A stretch of DNA of 64,000 nt, from the NCBI GenBank assembly GCA_045627185.1, contig JAZQNE010000114.1, forward strand, positions 18,260-82,259, read 5' to 3'. The stretch is from SZUA-448 sp045627185. GTDB taxonomy: Bacteria; Bacillota; Clostridia; Lachnospirales; Lachnospiraceae. Position 1 is the stretch's first letter. Every line of letters starts with the position of its first letter. The notes under the pieces are model-generated. The model was not told the DNA's origin, did not search any database, and saw nothing but the letters and a program-made list of their open reading frames with translations. A program made the translations under genes and the position numbers. Shown one piece after another: positions 8,038 to 17,852 of the stretch.

Positions 8038-9735
8038 ATGCTACTTGAGTTACATGTTAAAAATTTTGCGTTAATTGATGAGGCAGACCTTAATTTCAGG
8101 GATAACCTGAATATACTTACGGGTGAAACAGGTTCCGGAAAATCAATCCTTATCGGTTCGGTTACATGCGCTTTGGGCGGGCGTGTAACAAAGGATATAG
8201 TTCGTGAAGGGGCTGATTACGCATCTGTTGAGCTTGTTTTTGAAAGCGATTCGGAGGAGGCTGCTGAAATTCTGAAAAGATATGAACTTCCCGATGATGC
8301 CGGTCAGTTTATTATTTCAAGGCGCATTCAGAACACCGGCAGAAGCGTTACAAAAATAAACGGTGAACCGTGTAGTCAGAATGCCGTAAAAGAGCTTGCG
8401 GAATGCCTTCTTGACATTCACGGACAGCATGAACATCAGTCACTTTTGTACAAGAAAAATCATCTGATAATGCTTGATGATTTTGCAAAAGATAAGGAAA
8501 AACCTGTTCTTGAACCGTTAAGAGCAGCTTTTAAGACTTATTCCGACTGTAAAAAAGCTCTTGAAAGTGAAAATACGGACCCTGCGCTTCGCCAGCGCGA
8601 AACAGACCTTCTTGAGTTTGAGTGCAGGGAAATACGTGCCGCAGAATTAAGACCGGGTGAAAAAGAGGAGCTTACCGCCAGATACCGTGTTTTAAGCAAC
8701 AGCAGGGCAATTCTTGAGGGAGTATCAAACTGTTACGGGAATCTTTCGGAAAATGAAGGTTCTGCAGCAGATAATGTAAGTTACGGACTGAAGGCTTTAT
8801 CAAGGGTTTCGGAGCTTGATGATAAATTAAAGGACTTTGAGCAGGAACTTTCGGATATTGAAAACCTGCTGAATGACTTAAACCGTGAGCTTTCCGATTA
8901 CCTGTCCGATACAGAAGGTTCCGAAGAGGAACTTAAAGAAGTTTCCGACAGACTTGACCTGATTCATCATCTTGAAAGCAAATACGGAGACGGTGAGGAA
9001 AACATTCTTAATTACCTTGAGAAGAGCGAAGAAAAGCTTGCCAAATATGCCGATTATGATGAATACATAGCAGGCCTTGAGCATAAAAAGAATGTTGCGG
9101 AGAGAGAACTTGCGGACTTTTCGGATGAACTTGGCAGAATCCGAAAGGAAGAAGCCGAAAAGCTTGAGAAGGAAATATCAGACGCCCTCCGTGAACTTAA
9201 TTTCGAGCAGACTAAGTTCAAAATCGAAGTTTCGGACAGCGGAACATTTTCCGCAAACGGCCGTGATGATGTTGAATTTCTTATCTCCATGAACCCCGGT
9301 GAGCCGCTTATGCCTCTTGCGAAAATTGCATCGGGCGGTGAACTTTCACGTATAATGCTTGGAATCAAATCGGTTCTTGCAGACCGTGATGCAGTCGGAA
9401 CTCTTATTTTCGATGAAATTGATACCGGAATCAGCGGGCGTACGGCACAGAAGGTTTCCGAGCGTCTGGCTGTAATTGCCGGAAAACACCAGGTTCTCTG
9501 CATTACGCATCTTCCGCAGATTGCATCGATGGCTGATGCACATTATCTGATTGAGAAGAGCACGGACGGTGTCAGAACAAAAACGTCTGTTACCGAACTT
9601 TCGGAAGCTCGGAGCCGTGATGAAATAGCGCGTCTGCTGGGCGGCGCAAGAATAACCGAATCGGTTATCACAAATGCTTCCGAGATGAAAGCTTTAGCTA
9701 AAGAAGTTAAAGAAAACCTTAAAAAGAGGAATTGA
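8038..9735 (+). CDS. recN: DNA repair ATPase RecN
   Basis: RecN is an SMC-like ATPase recruited early to DNA double-strand breaks. The 565 residues show Walker A (GETGSGKSIL) near the N-terminus, the RecN segment LLDIHGQHEHQSLL, a long central coiled coil rich in Glu, Lys and Leu, the signature ASGGELSRIML, and Walker B (IFDEIDTGISG). I start at the ATG at 8038 (MLLELHVKNFALID) because AAAAGGA lies about 8 bases upstream; a GTG at 8017 would add seven residues that do not look like RecN. It heads an operon with glgA, murE and murF. I see no LexA box in front of it. Confidence 0.96.
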   Translation: MLLELHVKNFALIDEADLNFRDNLNILTGETGSGKSILIGSVTCALGGRVTKDIVREGADYASVELVFESDSEEAAEILKRYELPDDAGQFIISRRIQNTGRSVTKINGEPCSQNAVKELAECLLDIHGQHEHQSLLYKKNHLIMLDDFAKDKEKPVLEPLRAAFKTYSDCKKALESENTDPALRQRETDLLEFECREIRAAELRPGEKEELTARYRVLSNSRAILEGVSNCYGNLSENEGSAADNVSYGLKALSRVSELDDKLKDFEQELSDIENLLNDLNRELSDYLSDTEGSEEELKEVSDRLDLIHHLESKYGDGEENILNYLEKSEEKLAKYADYDEYIAGLEHKKNVAERELADFSDELGRIRKEEAEKLEKEISDALRELNFEQTKFKIEVSDSGTFSANGRDDVEFLISMNPGEPLMPLAKIASGGELSRIMLGIKSVLADRDAVGTLIFDEIDTGISGRTAQKVSERLAVIAGKHQVLCITHLPQIASMADAHYLIEKSTDGVRTKTSVTELSEARSRDEIARLLGGARITESVITNASEMKALAKEVKENLKKRN

Positions 9736-9738
9736 AAC

Positions 9739-11181
9739 ATGAAAAAAATTTTATTTGCCGCATCAGAATGTGTGCCTTTTATCAAGACCGGCGGACTTGC
9801 CGATGTTGTCGGTTCGCTTCCGAAATATCTTAATAAAGATGAATTCGATGTCCGTGTCATTATGCCTAAATATATGGCTATTGCTGATGATAAAAAGGCG
9901 CTGATGACATATAAAAACCATTTCTACATGGACCTTGCATGGAGACAGCAATATGTAGGTATCCTTGAAGCTGAGGTGGAAGGCGTTCATTTCTACTTCA
10001 TTGATAACGAGTATTACTTTGCCGGAATGCATCCTTACGGGAATATTTATGAGGATATTGAGAAATTTGCCTTTTTCAGCAAGGCAGTTCTTTCAGCACT
10101 TCCCCTTATTGATTTCCGTCCGGACATCATTCATTGCAATGACTGGCAGACAGGTCTTATCCCTGTTTTCCTGCATGACAGATTCCAGGAAAATGAGTTT
10201 TTCCGCGGCATTAAGACAATTATGACAATTCATAACCTAAAGTTCCAGGGCTGCTGGGATAAGAAAACCGTTATGGATATTACAGGCCTTCCCGAATACT
10301 ATTTTGCACCGGATAAAATGGAAGCTTACGGTGATGCCAACTACCTTAAGGCCGGCATTGTTTATGCTGATTATGTTACAACCGTAAGCGATTCATATGC
10401 AAATGAGATTCAGATGCCTTATTACGGAGAAGGACTTGACGGCCTTATGCGTGCCCGTTCGAACTGTCTTTGCGGTATTGTGAACGGTATTGATTATGAT
10501 GAATACAATCCCGAAACAGATCCTCTCATTGTTAAAAATTATAATGCTATCAATTTCCGCAAGGAAAAGGTTAAGAACAAGATTGCTCTCCAGAAAGAGC
10601 TTGGCATGAATGTTGACGATAAAGTGTTCATGCTTGGTATTGTATCGCGTCTTACGGACCAGAAGGGCTTTGACCTTATAGATTATGTTATTGAGGAAAT
10701 CTGCGCTGAGGACACTCAGTTTGTTGTTCTTGGTACCGGAGATTCCAAATATGAAAACCTGTTCCGCCATTTTGAGTGGAAATACAAGGACAGAGTATCG
10801 GCTAACATCTATTACAATAACCAGCGTTCCCACAGGATTTATGCTTCCTGTGATGCATTCCTCATGCCGTCACTTTTTGAGCCGTGCGGCCTGAGCCAGC
10901 TTATGGCACTTCGCTACGGAACAGTTCCGATTGTACGTGAAACAGGCGGGCTTCGTGACACTGTTCAGCCCTATGATGAATACATGAGTTCCGGAATCGG
11001 ATTCAGTTTCGCCAATTACAATGCGCATGAAATGCTTTCAACCATCCGCTATGCAAAACACATTTATTATGACAAAAAGCGTGAGTGGAATAAGCTTATT
11101 GACCGTGGAATGGCAACTGATTACTCCTGGTGGAAATCAGCCGGAAGATATGAAGAACTTTACAGGAGACTTTTACCGTAA
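9739..11181 (+). CDS. glgA: Glycogen synthase (GT5)
   Basis: GlgA transfers glucose from ADP-glucose to growing alpha-1,4-glucan chains. The 480-residue length is typical. The ADP-glucose-binding KTGGLADVVGSLPK motif is at 16-29; the C-terminal GT-B half carries SLFEPCGLSQLMALRYGT with the conserved Glu381. No other glycogen gene (glgB, glgC, glgP) is in the window. It lies 3 bases after recN, and its stop overlaps the murE start (TAATG). Storage-glucan synthesis is thus physically tied to DNA repair and cell-wall genes, which is an unusual position. Confidence 0.95.
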   Translation: MKKILFAASECVPFIKTGGLADVVGSLPKYLNKDEFDVRVIMPKYMAIADDKKALMTYKNHFYMDLAWRQQYVGILEAEVEGVHFYFIDNEYYFAGMHPYGNIYEDIEKFAFFSKAVLSALPLIDFRPDIIHCNDWQTGLIPVFLHDRFQENEFFRGIKTIMTIHNLKFQGCWDKKTVMDITGLPEYYFAPDKMEAYGDANYLKAGIVYADYVTTVSDSYANEIQMPYYGEGLDGLMRARSNCLCGIVNGIDYDEYNPETDPLIVKNYNAINFRKEKVKNKIALQKELGMNVDDKVFMLGIVSRLTDQKGFDLIDYVIEEICAEDTQFVVLGTGDSKYENLFRHFEWKYKDRVSANIYYNNQRSHRIYASCDAFLMPSLFEPCGLSQLMALRYGTVPIVRETGGLRDTVQPYDEYMSSGIGFSFANYNAHEMLSTIRYAKHIYYDKKREWNKLIDRGMATDYSWWKSAGRYEELYRRLLP

Positions 11182-12650
11182 TGATACTTTCGAAATTACT
11201 TGAAAAACTTGATTATACCCTGATGCAGGGGAATGATGAAAGCGAGATTTCATCTGTTGTATATGATACAAGAAATGAAATTAAGAAAGGATCCTGCTTC
11301 ATCTGTATTTCGGGAACAAAGTTTGACGGACATGAATATGCTGCAACCGCTGCTGAAAAGGGAGCATCTGCGATTATTGCCGAGAAGCCTGTTCATGTGC
11401 CTGAAGATGTTGCCGTAATCCTTGTTGACAACTGCCGTAAAGCGCTTGCTTATATATCTGCCGCATTCTTCGGATATCCCGCAGAAAAGCTTAAACTTGT
11501 CGGAATTACCGGAACAAAGGGAAAGACAACAACTGCCTGCATGATTAAAGAAGCACTGATTAAAGCAGGACATAAGACAGACCTGATTGGTACAATTGAA
11601 ATTACAATTGACGGAAAAAGCATTGTCGCAACTCATACAACACCCGAATCATACCTGCTCCAGGAATATTTTGCGAAAATGGTTGAAGCAGGAACTGAAT
11701 ACTGTGTTATGGAAGTTTCTTCCCAGGGCCTTAAGCTTGACCGTGTTGCCGGAATAATGTTTGATGTCGGTGTTTACACAAACCTTGAGCCTGACCACAT
11801 TGCTCCCGGAGAACATCCCGATTTTGCGGATTATCTTTATTGCAAGAGTCTGCTTTTCAGACAATGTAAAATCGGTGTCGGTAACATTGATGATAAGCAT
11901 TTTGATGAAGTTTTTGCCGAATCAACCTGCAAAATCGCTACCTACGGTTGTAGAATTGATGCCGATTACTGCGCATCGAATATTAATCTGTGGAAGAAGA
12001 ATGGTTCTATCGGTGTAGAATTCGATTTGAAAGAAACTGAGAACCATGATGTTATTGTGGGAATCCCCGGATATTTCAATGCATACAATGCACTTGCTGC
12101 TGTTTCTGCTTTGTTTGAGCTTGGCATTGATAAGAATGCCGTTCTTGATTCGCTTAAAACCGTAAAAGTAAGGGGACGTGTTGAACCGGTTGAGGTTTCG
12201 GATAAGTTCCATGTAATGCTTGATTATGCGCATAACGGAATGAGCCTCAGAAGCCTTCTTTCAACTCTTCGCGAATATGAGCCGAAACGTCTTGTATGTA
12301 TGTTCGGATGTGGCGGAAACCGTGCGAAGGACCGTCGTTATGACATGGGAGAGATGTCAGCCCGGCTTGCCGATGTGACAATTATCACATCCGACAATCC
12401 CAGAAATGAGGACCCTCAGGAAATTATTAACGATATTATCACAGGCATTGACCGTGTAGGCGGAAAATATACGGCAATCATTGACAGACGTGAGGCAATC
12501 AAATACTGCCTTGAAAATGCTCTTCCCGGCGATCTTATTGTTATTGCCGGAAAAGGCCATGAAAATTATCAGGAAATATGCGGTGTGAAGTATCACATGG
12601 ATGACCGTGAAATGATTTTGGAGGCAGCTCATGAACTCAATCTCTGTTAA
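11181..12650 (+). CDS. murE: UDP-MurNAc-tripeptide ligase MurE
   Basis: MurE adds the third amino acid to UDP-MurNAc-L-Ala-D-Glu in peptidoglycan precursor synthesis, using ATP. The 489 residues show the Mur ligase P-loop GITGTKGKTTT near residue 108, the central domain and a C-terminal ligase domain. DNPR at 405-408 is the motif associated with meso-diaminopimelate as substrate, so this organism probably makes DAP-type peptidoglycan. The ATG overlaps the glgA stop by one base. It overlaps murF by 20 bases, which suggests coupled translation. The usual division-cluster neighbours are instead at 27891 onward. Confidence 0.96.
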   Translation: MILSKLLEKLDYTLMQGNDESEISSVVYDTRNEIKKGSCFICISGTKFDGHEYAATAAEKGASAIIAEKPVHVPEDVAVILVDNCRKALAYISAAFFGYPAEKLKLVGITGTKGKTTTACMIKEALIKAGHKTDLIGTIEITIDGKSIVATHTTPESYLLQEYFAKMVEAGTEYCVMEVSSQGLKLDRVAGIMFDVGVYTNLEPDHIAPGEHPDFADYLYCKSLLFRQCKIGVGNIDDKHFDEVFAESTCKIATYGCRIDADYCASNINLWKKNGSIGVEFDLKETENHDVIVGIPGYFNAYNALAAVSALFELGIDKNAVLDSLKTVKVRGRVEPVEVSDKFHVMLDYAHNGMSLRSLLSTLREYEPKRLVCMFGCGGNRAKDRRYDMGEMSARLADVTIITSDNPRNEDPQEIINDIITGIDRVGGKYTAIIDRREAIKYCLENALPGDLIVIAGKGHENYQEICGVKYHMDDREMILEAAHELNLC

Positions 12651-14046
12651 GAAAATATGTGAAATAACAGGCGGAAAACTTTTGAACGGACAGGATATTA
12701 AACTTCAGGATATTGAAGTTGACAAGGTTGTCCTCAGTTCAAAGGAAGCCGTTTCCGGTTCGCTTTTTGTTCCGGTTATCGGCGAAAAGACAGATGCACA
12801 TGACTTCATTAAGGATGCATATGACCATGGTACAAGGGTGACATTTACGTCCCGTGACACGGTTGCCGCTGAAACAGAAGGCATGGCATATATCCGTGTA
12901 AATGATACAAAGGATGCGCTGCAGGCCCTTGGAGCTTATTACAGAAGCTGTTTTAAGGGAAAGGTAATCGGAATTACCGGAAGCGTTGGCAAAACAACAA
13001 CAAAGGAAATGGTTGCCGCAGCACTTTCAGCCGGTTTCAAGGTACTCAAGACAAGCGGAAACAAGAACAGTCAGCTTGGTGTACCGCTTATGATGTTTGA
13101 ACTGACCGATGAATATGATATGGCCGTTTTTGAAATGGGAATGAGCGAATTTGGTGAGATGGAACGTCTTGCGAAAATTGCCTCTCCAAAGTGGGCAGTC
13201 ATGACAAACATCGGTGTTGCTCATATTGCGCAGCTTCATACGCAGGAAAACATCCGCAGCGAAAAACTCAGAATTACTGATTCGTTTGATGAAGAGGGCG
13301 GAAAACTTTTTGTTAACGGAGAGGATGAACTTCTGAAAAATGTATCACCGCTCCTTCCGAAGGACAAAAAGATTCAGGTTATTACCTTTGGTCTTTCAAA
13401 TAATTGTGATTATTATGCCGACAGAATTTCGACGGTTGGCGAAACAACGGAATTCATTTTCTGTGAGACGAAGACCGGGGATGTAGAACATGTTTCAATA
13501 CCTGTTATCGGAAATCACAATGTTATTGATGCTGTTGCAGCCATGGCAGTTTCAAAAGAAATGGGCATTTCACCCGAACAGTCAAAGAAAATGCTTGGCG
13601 TTTACAGCCCGATGAATATGCGCGGCCGCATTGAAAACATTAAAGGTGTTATTCTTGTGGATGATACCTACAATGCAAGTCCGGATTCCATGAAGAGCGG
13701 CCTTGACATGGTTTCCAATATTCCGGCAAAGGGCAGAAAGACAGTTGTTTTTGCCGATGTTCTGGAACTTGGCGAATTCTCTGAAAAATGTCATTTTGAA
13801 GTAGGAGAATATGCAGCTGCAAAGAATATTGACCGTCTTGTTACAATCGGAACCGAAGCACGTCACATAGCGGAAGGAGCAAAGGCAGGCGGAGCATCGT
13901 TTGAAATTTGTTCATATGACTCACGTGAAGGTGTTTTCGGGAAGGAACTCAGTTCGCTTCAGCCCGGAGATGTTGTTTATATGAAAGGCTCACGCGGAAT
14001 GAGACTTGACCTGCTTGCGCAGGAACTGAGAGAAAGTATGAATTGA
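12631..14046 (+). CDS. murF: UDP-MurNAc-tripeptide:D-Ala-D-Ala ligase MurF
   Basis: MurF adds D-Ala-D-Ala to the UDP-MurNAc tripeptide, the last cytoplasmic step before MraY. The 471 residues contain the P-loop GITGSVGKTTTKEM near residue 112, the central motif TSGNKNSQLGVPLM, and the C-terminal VDDTYNASPDSMK. A GGAGG lies about 8 bases before the ATG, inside the end of murE. MurE and MurF together give the complete pentapeptide once MurC and MurD have acted; those two genes are not in the window. Confidence 0.96.
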   Translation: MNSISVKKICEITGGKLLNGQDIKLQDIEVDKVVLSSKEAVSGSLFVPVIGEKTDAHDFIKDAYDHGTRVTFTSRDTVAAETEGMAYIRVNDTKDALQALGAYYRSCFKGKVIGITGSVGKTTTKEMVAAALSAGFKVLKTSGNKNSQLGVPLMMFELTDEYDMAVFEMGMSEFGEMERLAKIASPKWAVMTNIGVAHIAQLHTQENIRSEKLRITDSFDEEGGKLFVNGEDELLKNVSPLLPKDKKIQVITFGLSNNCDYYADRISTVGETTEFIFCETKTGDVEHVSIPVIGNHNVIDAVAAMAVSKEMGISPEQSKKMLGVYSPMNMRGRIENIKGVILVDDTYNASPDSMKSGLDMVSNIPAKGRKTVVFADVLELGEFSEKCHFEVGEYAAAKNIDRLVTIGTEARHIAEGAKAGGASFEICSYDSREGVFGKELSSLQPGDVVYMKGSRGMRLDLLAQELRESMN

Positions 14047-14054
14047 TGTTTGGC

Positions 14055-14079
14055 CGTGGGCCGGGGGGCCGGCCTCACG
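14055..14079 (+). other. GC-rich hairpin between murF and priA
   Basis: CGTG-GGCCGG (14055-14064), a GGGG loop, then CCGGCC-T-CACG (14069-14079) form a ten-pair stem of nearly all G and C with one bulged T. It stands out in a low-GC sequence. No T run follows, so a classic terminator is unlikely. It ends 14 bases before the priA ribosome binding site. Confidence 0.6.
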
Positions 14080-14106
14080 CATGTAAACATGGGAAGGAGA
14101 CAGATT

Positions 14107-16350
14107 TTGCAATTTGCTGATATTATAGTTGATATTTCCCATGAAAATCTTGATAAAACATTTCAGTACGCAATTCCTGAGGAATTGCTTGAAAGAGCTG
14201 TTATCGGAGCGCCTGTTACAATTCCGTTCGGAAACGGTAACAGGACAAGAAAAGGCTACATTGTAGGGCTTTCGGATTCACCAAAGATTGAGCCGGAAAG
14301 AATCAAATCGGTTCTTACTGTCGAACAAAAAGGTCTTGTTCTTGAAAGCCGCATGATTGCACTTGCCGAAAAGATGCGAAGCATGTACGGCGGTACTCTG
14401 AACGATGCTCTCAGGACGGTAAGCCCCGTAAAACAGAGCGTTAAGCCGGTTCAGTCAAGGACGGTGTGCCTTATTGCGGATGATGATACTGCGAAACTTT
14501 ATCTTGCCGAATGCGAGAAAAAGAATCACAAAGCCAAAGCCCGTTTACTTACCGAACTGATTTCTTCACATGAAATAGATTATGAGCTCCTTCTGCATAA
14601 ACTCAATATTTCCGGACCGACTCTTCAAAGCCTTGAAAAAGCCGGAATTGTTGCGGTTTCATCTGAACGGAAATACAGAATGGACGGTCAGTTTGAGGCT
14701 GATGAAGCATCGAAGGTTATTCTGAACGATGAACAGCAGGCGGCTGTAAACCGTATTACACTTGATTTCAATTCCGGTGAAAGGAATATATATCTTTTGC
14801 ACGGCGTAACGGGGTCAGGCAAAACAGAAGTCTATATGGCTGCCATTGAGAATGTGATAGCCCGGGGAAAGCAGGCAATAATGCTGATTCCCGAAATATC
14901 GCTTACTTATCAGACCGTGAAACGTTTCAGCAAACGTTTCGGAAACAGGGTTTCATTTCTTCATTCAAGACTTTCGGAGGGTGAAAGATATGACCAGTAT
15001 CTGAGGGCAAAAAACGGGGAACTGGATATTATAATCGGTCCAAGAAGTGCCCTTTTTACACCGTTTAGAAATCCGGGAATCATCATTATTGATGAGGAAC
15101 ATGAAAACAGCTATAAAAGTGAACAGATTCCCAAATACCATACAAGGGAAATTGCAATTGAATATGCCAAAATGGTAGGAGCGCAGGTTATTCTGGGATC
15201 TGCAACGCCTTCTGTTGAAAGCTATTACAGGGCGCAAAACGGTGAATTTACGCTTTTGGAACTGAAAAAACGCGCCGGAGAGGCAAACCTGCCGAAGGTT
15301 TACATTGCCGATATGAGGGAAGAACTTAAGGCAAAGAACATTTCGATCTTCAGCAGAAAACTCAGGGAACTGATTGAGGACAGGCTGAAGAAAAAACAGC
15401 AGATTATGCTCTTTATCAACAGACGCGGATATGCGGGGTTTGTATCCTGCAGAGCCTGCGGAGAGGCTCTTATGTGTCCGCACTGTGCCGTTTCTCTTAC
15501 AGCACATAATAACAGTAAGCTGATGTGCCACTACTGCGGATATGAGACGGATATGCCAAAGACATGTCCTAAATGCGGTTCGAAATATATTGCTGCTTTC
15601 GGGACCGGTACCCAGAAGATTGAAGCTCTTGTTCAGAAGGAATTCCCGAATGCGCGTGTACTTCGTATGGATGCCGATACAACAAAGGATAAGCAGGGCC
15701 ATGAGCGCATTCTTGAGGCTTTTTCAAATGATGAGGCAGACATTCTTGTCGGCACACAGATGATTGTCAAAGGTCATGATTTCGGCCGTGTGACGCTTAT
15801 GGGTATTATTGCTGCGGATATGTCCCTTCTTGCATCCGATTTCCGTTCTGCGGAGCGTACATTTGAACTTCTTGCACAGGCTGCGGGACGTTCGGGAAGG
15901 GCAAATCTTCCGGGGGAAGTTGTTATACAGACATACCGCCCCGAACATTATGCCGTTACGATGGCTGCAACTGAGGATTACAAGGGCTTTTATGAGAACG
16001 AGATGATGTACCGCTCAATTCTTTCTTATCCGCCGGCTGCTAATCTGTGTGCAGTGCTAATAAGCTCAGAATCAGAGGAAGAGGCTGATGCTGCCGCTAC
16101 ATTTATTGCAGGGCTTGTGGGTGCATGGCTTGATGAAAATGACCCGGGCGAGACAACATCGTCCATAGGTCCCGCAAAGGCCGGGATTGAGAAAATCCGT
16201 GACCGGTTCAGGTATGTGCTTTACTTAAAGAGTGCCGATTACGGTATGCTTATAAGGTGTAAGGATTATGCCGAGGAACGTATCAAAAATGATGAGGTTT
16301 TCAAAAACTGCATCGTTCAGTTTGATTTCAACCCCATGAGCGGGTATTGA
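14107..16350 (+). CDS. priA: Primosomal helicase PriA
   Basis: PriA recognises stalled replication forks and D-loops and reloads the replisome. I start at TTG (14107): AAGGAG lies 7 bases upstream, and the resulting N-terminus (QFADIIVDISHENLDKTFQY) matches the family. The longest frame from 14050 would add 19 residues encoded by the GC-rich hairpin. The 747 residues show Walker A GVTGSGKT (from 233), the DEEH box at 329, an eight-cysteine zinc region at about 449-488 (CRACG, CPHC, CHYCG, CPKCG) and helicase C-terminal motifs (AQAAGRSGR). It opens the conserved priA-to-rpe cluster. Confidence 0.95.
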   Translation: MQFADIIVDISHENLDKTFQYAIPEELLERAVIGAPVTIPFGNGNRTRKGYIVGLSDSPKIEPERIKSVLTVEQKGLVLESRMIALAEKMRSMYGGTLNDALRTVSPVKQSVKPVQSRTVCLIADDDTAKLYLAECEKKNHKAKARLLTELISSHEIDYELLLHKLNISGPTLQSLEKAGIVAVSSERKYRMDGQFEADEASKVILNDEQQAAVNRITLDFNSGERNIYLLHGVTGSGKTEVYMAAIENVIARGKQAIMLIPEISLTYQTVKRFSKRFGNRVSFLHSRLSEGERYDQYLRAKNGELDIIIGPRSALFTPFRNPGIIIIDEEHENSYKSEQIPKYHTREIAIEYAKMVGAQVILGSATPSVESYYRAQNGEFTLLELKKRAGEANLPKVYIADMREELKAKNISIFSRKLRELIEDRLKKKQQIMLFINRRGYAGFVSCRACGEALMCPHCAVSLTAHNNSKLMCHYCGYETDMPKTCPKCGSKYIAAFGTGTQKIEALVQKEFPNARVLRMDADTTKDKQGHERILEAFSNDEADILVGTQMIVKGHDFGRVTLMGIIAADMSLLASDFRSAERTFELLAQAAGRSGRANLPGEVVIQTYRPEHYAVTMAATEDYKGFYENEMMYRSILSYPPAANLCAVLISSESEEEADAAATFIAGLVGAWLDENDPGETTSSIGPAKAGIEKIRDRFRYVLYLKSADYGMLIRCKDYAEERIKNDEVFKNCIVQFDFNPMSGY

Positions 16351-16382
16351 TAAATCTTTTTCGAAAATGAAAATATGAAATA

Positions 16383-16404
16383 CCGGTGAAGCTGATTTCA
16401 TCGG
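16383..16404 (+). other. Hairpin upstream of def
   Basis: CCGGTGAA (16383-16390) pairs with TTCATCGG (16397-16404), with one G-U pair and a six-base loop. It lies just before the peptide deformylase ribosome binding site, and no T run follows. Confidence 0.4.
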
Positions 16405-16420
16405 AGAAATGAGGAACAGA

Positions 16421-16891
16421 ATGGCACTTAGAAACATCAGAACAATCGGAGACCCCGTATTACTTAAGGTTTCAAAGCCTGTTACGGAAGTTAATGAAAG
16501 AACAATTGAGCTCATAAACGATATGCTTGAGACCATGTACGAGGCTGAAGGTGTAGGCCTTGCCGCACCGCAGGTAGGCATTCTTAAGAGAATTGTTGTT
16601 ATTGACTGCTCCGATACTCAGGATGATCCGATAGTTCTGATCAATCCCGAGGTTGTTGAAACGAGCGGAGAGCAGAAGGGTGGCGAAGGCTGCTTAAGCG
16701 TTCCGGGCAAGGTAGGTATTGTTACAAGACCTAATTATGCCAGAGTTCGTGCTTTCGATGAAAATATGGAAGAATATGAAGTTGAGGGTGAAGGCCTGCT
16801 TGCAAGGGCACTGCTTCATGAGATAGACCACCTTGACGGCATTCTGTATACAACACTGGTTGAAGGAGAACTTGTTGATAATGAAGCCTGA
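16421..16891 (+). CDS. def: Peptide deformylase
   Basis: Removes the formyl group from the N-terminal methionine of new proteins; a metal enzyme. The three signature motifs are complete in 156 residues: GVGLAAPQVG from residue 44, EGCLS with metal ligand Cys91, and HEIDH with His133 and His137. The ATG at 16421 (MALRNIRTIGD) is chosen because GAGG is 6 bases upstream. It overlaps fmt, the gene for the opposing formyltransferase, by 11 bases. Confidence 0.96.
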   Translation: MALRNIRTIGDPVLLKVSKPVTEVNERTIELINDMLETMYEAEGVGLAAPQVGILKRIVVIDCSDTQDDPIVLINPEVVETSGEQKGGEGCLSVPGKVGIVTRPNYARVRAFDENMEEYEVEGEGLLARALLHEIDHLDGILYTTLVEGELVDNEA

Positions 16892-17852
16892 ACAATGCAG
16901 AATTTTATATATGGGCACACCGGAACTTTCACAGGTTGTTCTGAAAAAGCTGCTTGACTGTAATTACAACATTATTGCAGCCGTTACACAGCCGGACAAG
17001 CCGAAGGGCAGGGGAAATCAGATTTCCATGTCACCTGTCAAGGAGCTCTGCCTTGAAAAGAATATTCCCGTGCTTCAGCCCGAACGCGTTAAAACTGATG
17101 AGTTTTATGATGAACTTTGCAGATGGAACCCCGATATGATCATCGTAGCGGCTTATGGAAAAATTCTTCCGAAGCGCGTTCTTGATTTTCCGAAATACGG
17201 CTGCATAAATGTTCATACATCACTTCTTCCGGATTACAGAGGTGCTGCACCTATTCAGTGGGTTGTAATGAATGGTGAAAAGAAGACCGGAGCAACAATT
17301 ATGTTTATGGATGAGGGCTGTGATACAGGCGATATTATTTCGCAGCGCGAGATAGAACTTGCCCCCGATGAAACCGGCGGAAGCCTTCATGATAAGCTGG
17401 CCGTTCTTGGAGCTGAACTTTTGGTTGAAACTCTTCCTTCCGTAATTGACGGTACGGCCGTAAGAACACCTCAGGACCACAGCAAAATGAGGTATTTCGG
17501 ACTTATTGACAAGTCACTTGGGAATCTTGATTTTTCAAGGCCTGCGGCTGAACTTGAATGCTATATCAGGGGTCTTAATCCCTGGCCGAGCGCATTTACG
17601 TTTATTAACGGAAAACTTCTTAAACTCTGGAAAGCTTATGTTATTCCGGCAGATGAAGCTAAGGAGCTGCTTACCGAAGAAAATTTCCTTGACGGAAATC
17701 CCATTTACGGCAGCCTTGTTAAAAATGACGGAAAGAGCCTGAATTTCCTTACGGGAGACGGTGTTCTTGCTGTTACGGAACTTCAGCCTGAGGGCAAGAA
17801 ATCTATGCGTGCCGCGGATTATCTGAACGGCATGAAGGGAAGGAAAGCATGA
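16881..17852 (+). CDS. fmt: Methionyl-tRNA formyltransferase
   Basis: Transfers a formyl group from 10-formyltetrahydrofolate to initiator Met-tRNA. The 323 residues show the family start ILYMGTPELSQ, the catalytic region GCINVHTSLLPDYRGAAP with the conserved Asn-His, then the GCDTGDII segment and a C-terminal tRNA-binding domain. The ATG at 16881 lies inside the end of def; a GAAGGAG is 13 bases upstream, so translation is probably coupled. The stop overlaps rsmB by 4 bases (ATGA). The FolD at 48452 helps make its folate donor. Confidence 0.95.
   Translation: MKPEQCRILYMGTPELSQVVLKKLLDCNYNIIAAVTQPDKPKGRGNQISMSPVKELCLEKNIPVLQPERVKTDEFYDELCRWNPDMIIVAAYGKILPKRVLDFPKYGCINVHTSLLPDYRGAAPIQWVVMNGEKKTGATIMFMDEGCDTGDIISQREIELAPDETGGSLHDKLAVLGAELLVETLPSVIDGTAVRTPQDHSKMRYFGLIDKSLGNLDFSRPAAELECYIRGLNPWPSAFTFINGKLLKLWKAYVIPADEAKELLTEENFLDGNPIYGSLVKNDGKSLNFLTGDGVLAVTELQPEGKKSMRAADYLNGMKGRKA

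Noticed and set aside
14050..14106. Longer PriA N-terminus through the GC-rich hairpin
   Set aside because: The extra residues do not resemble PriA, and TTG 14107 has AAGGAG at proper distance.
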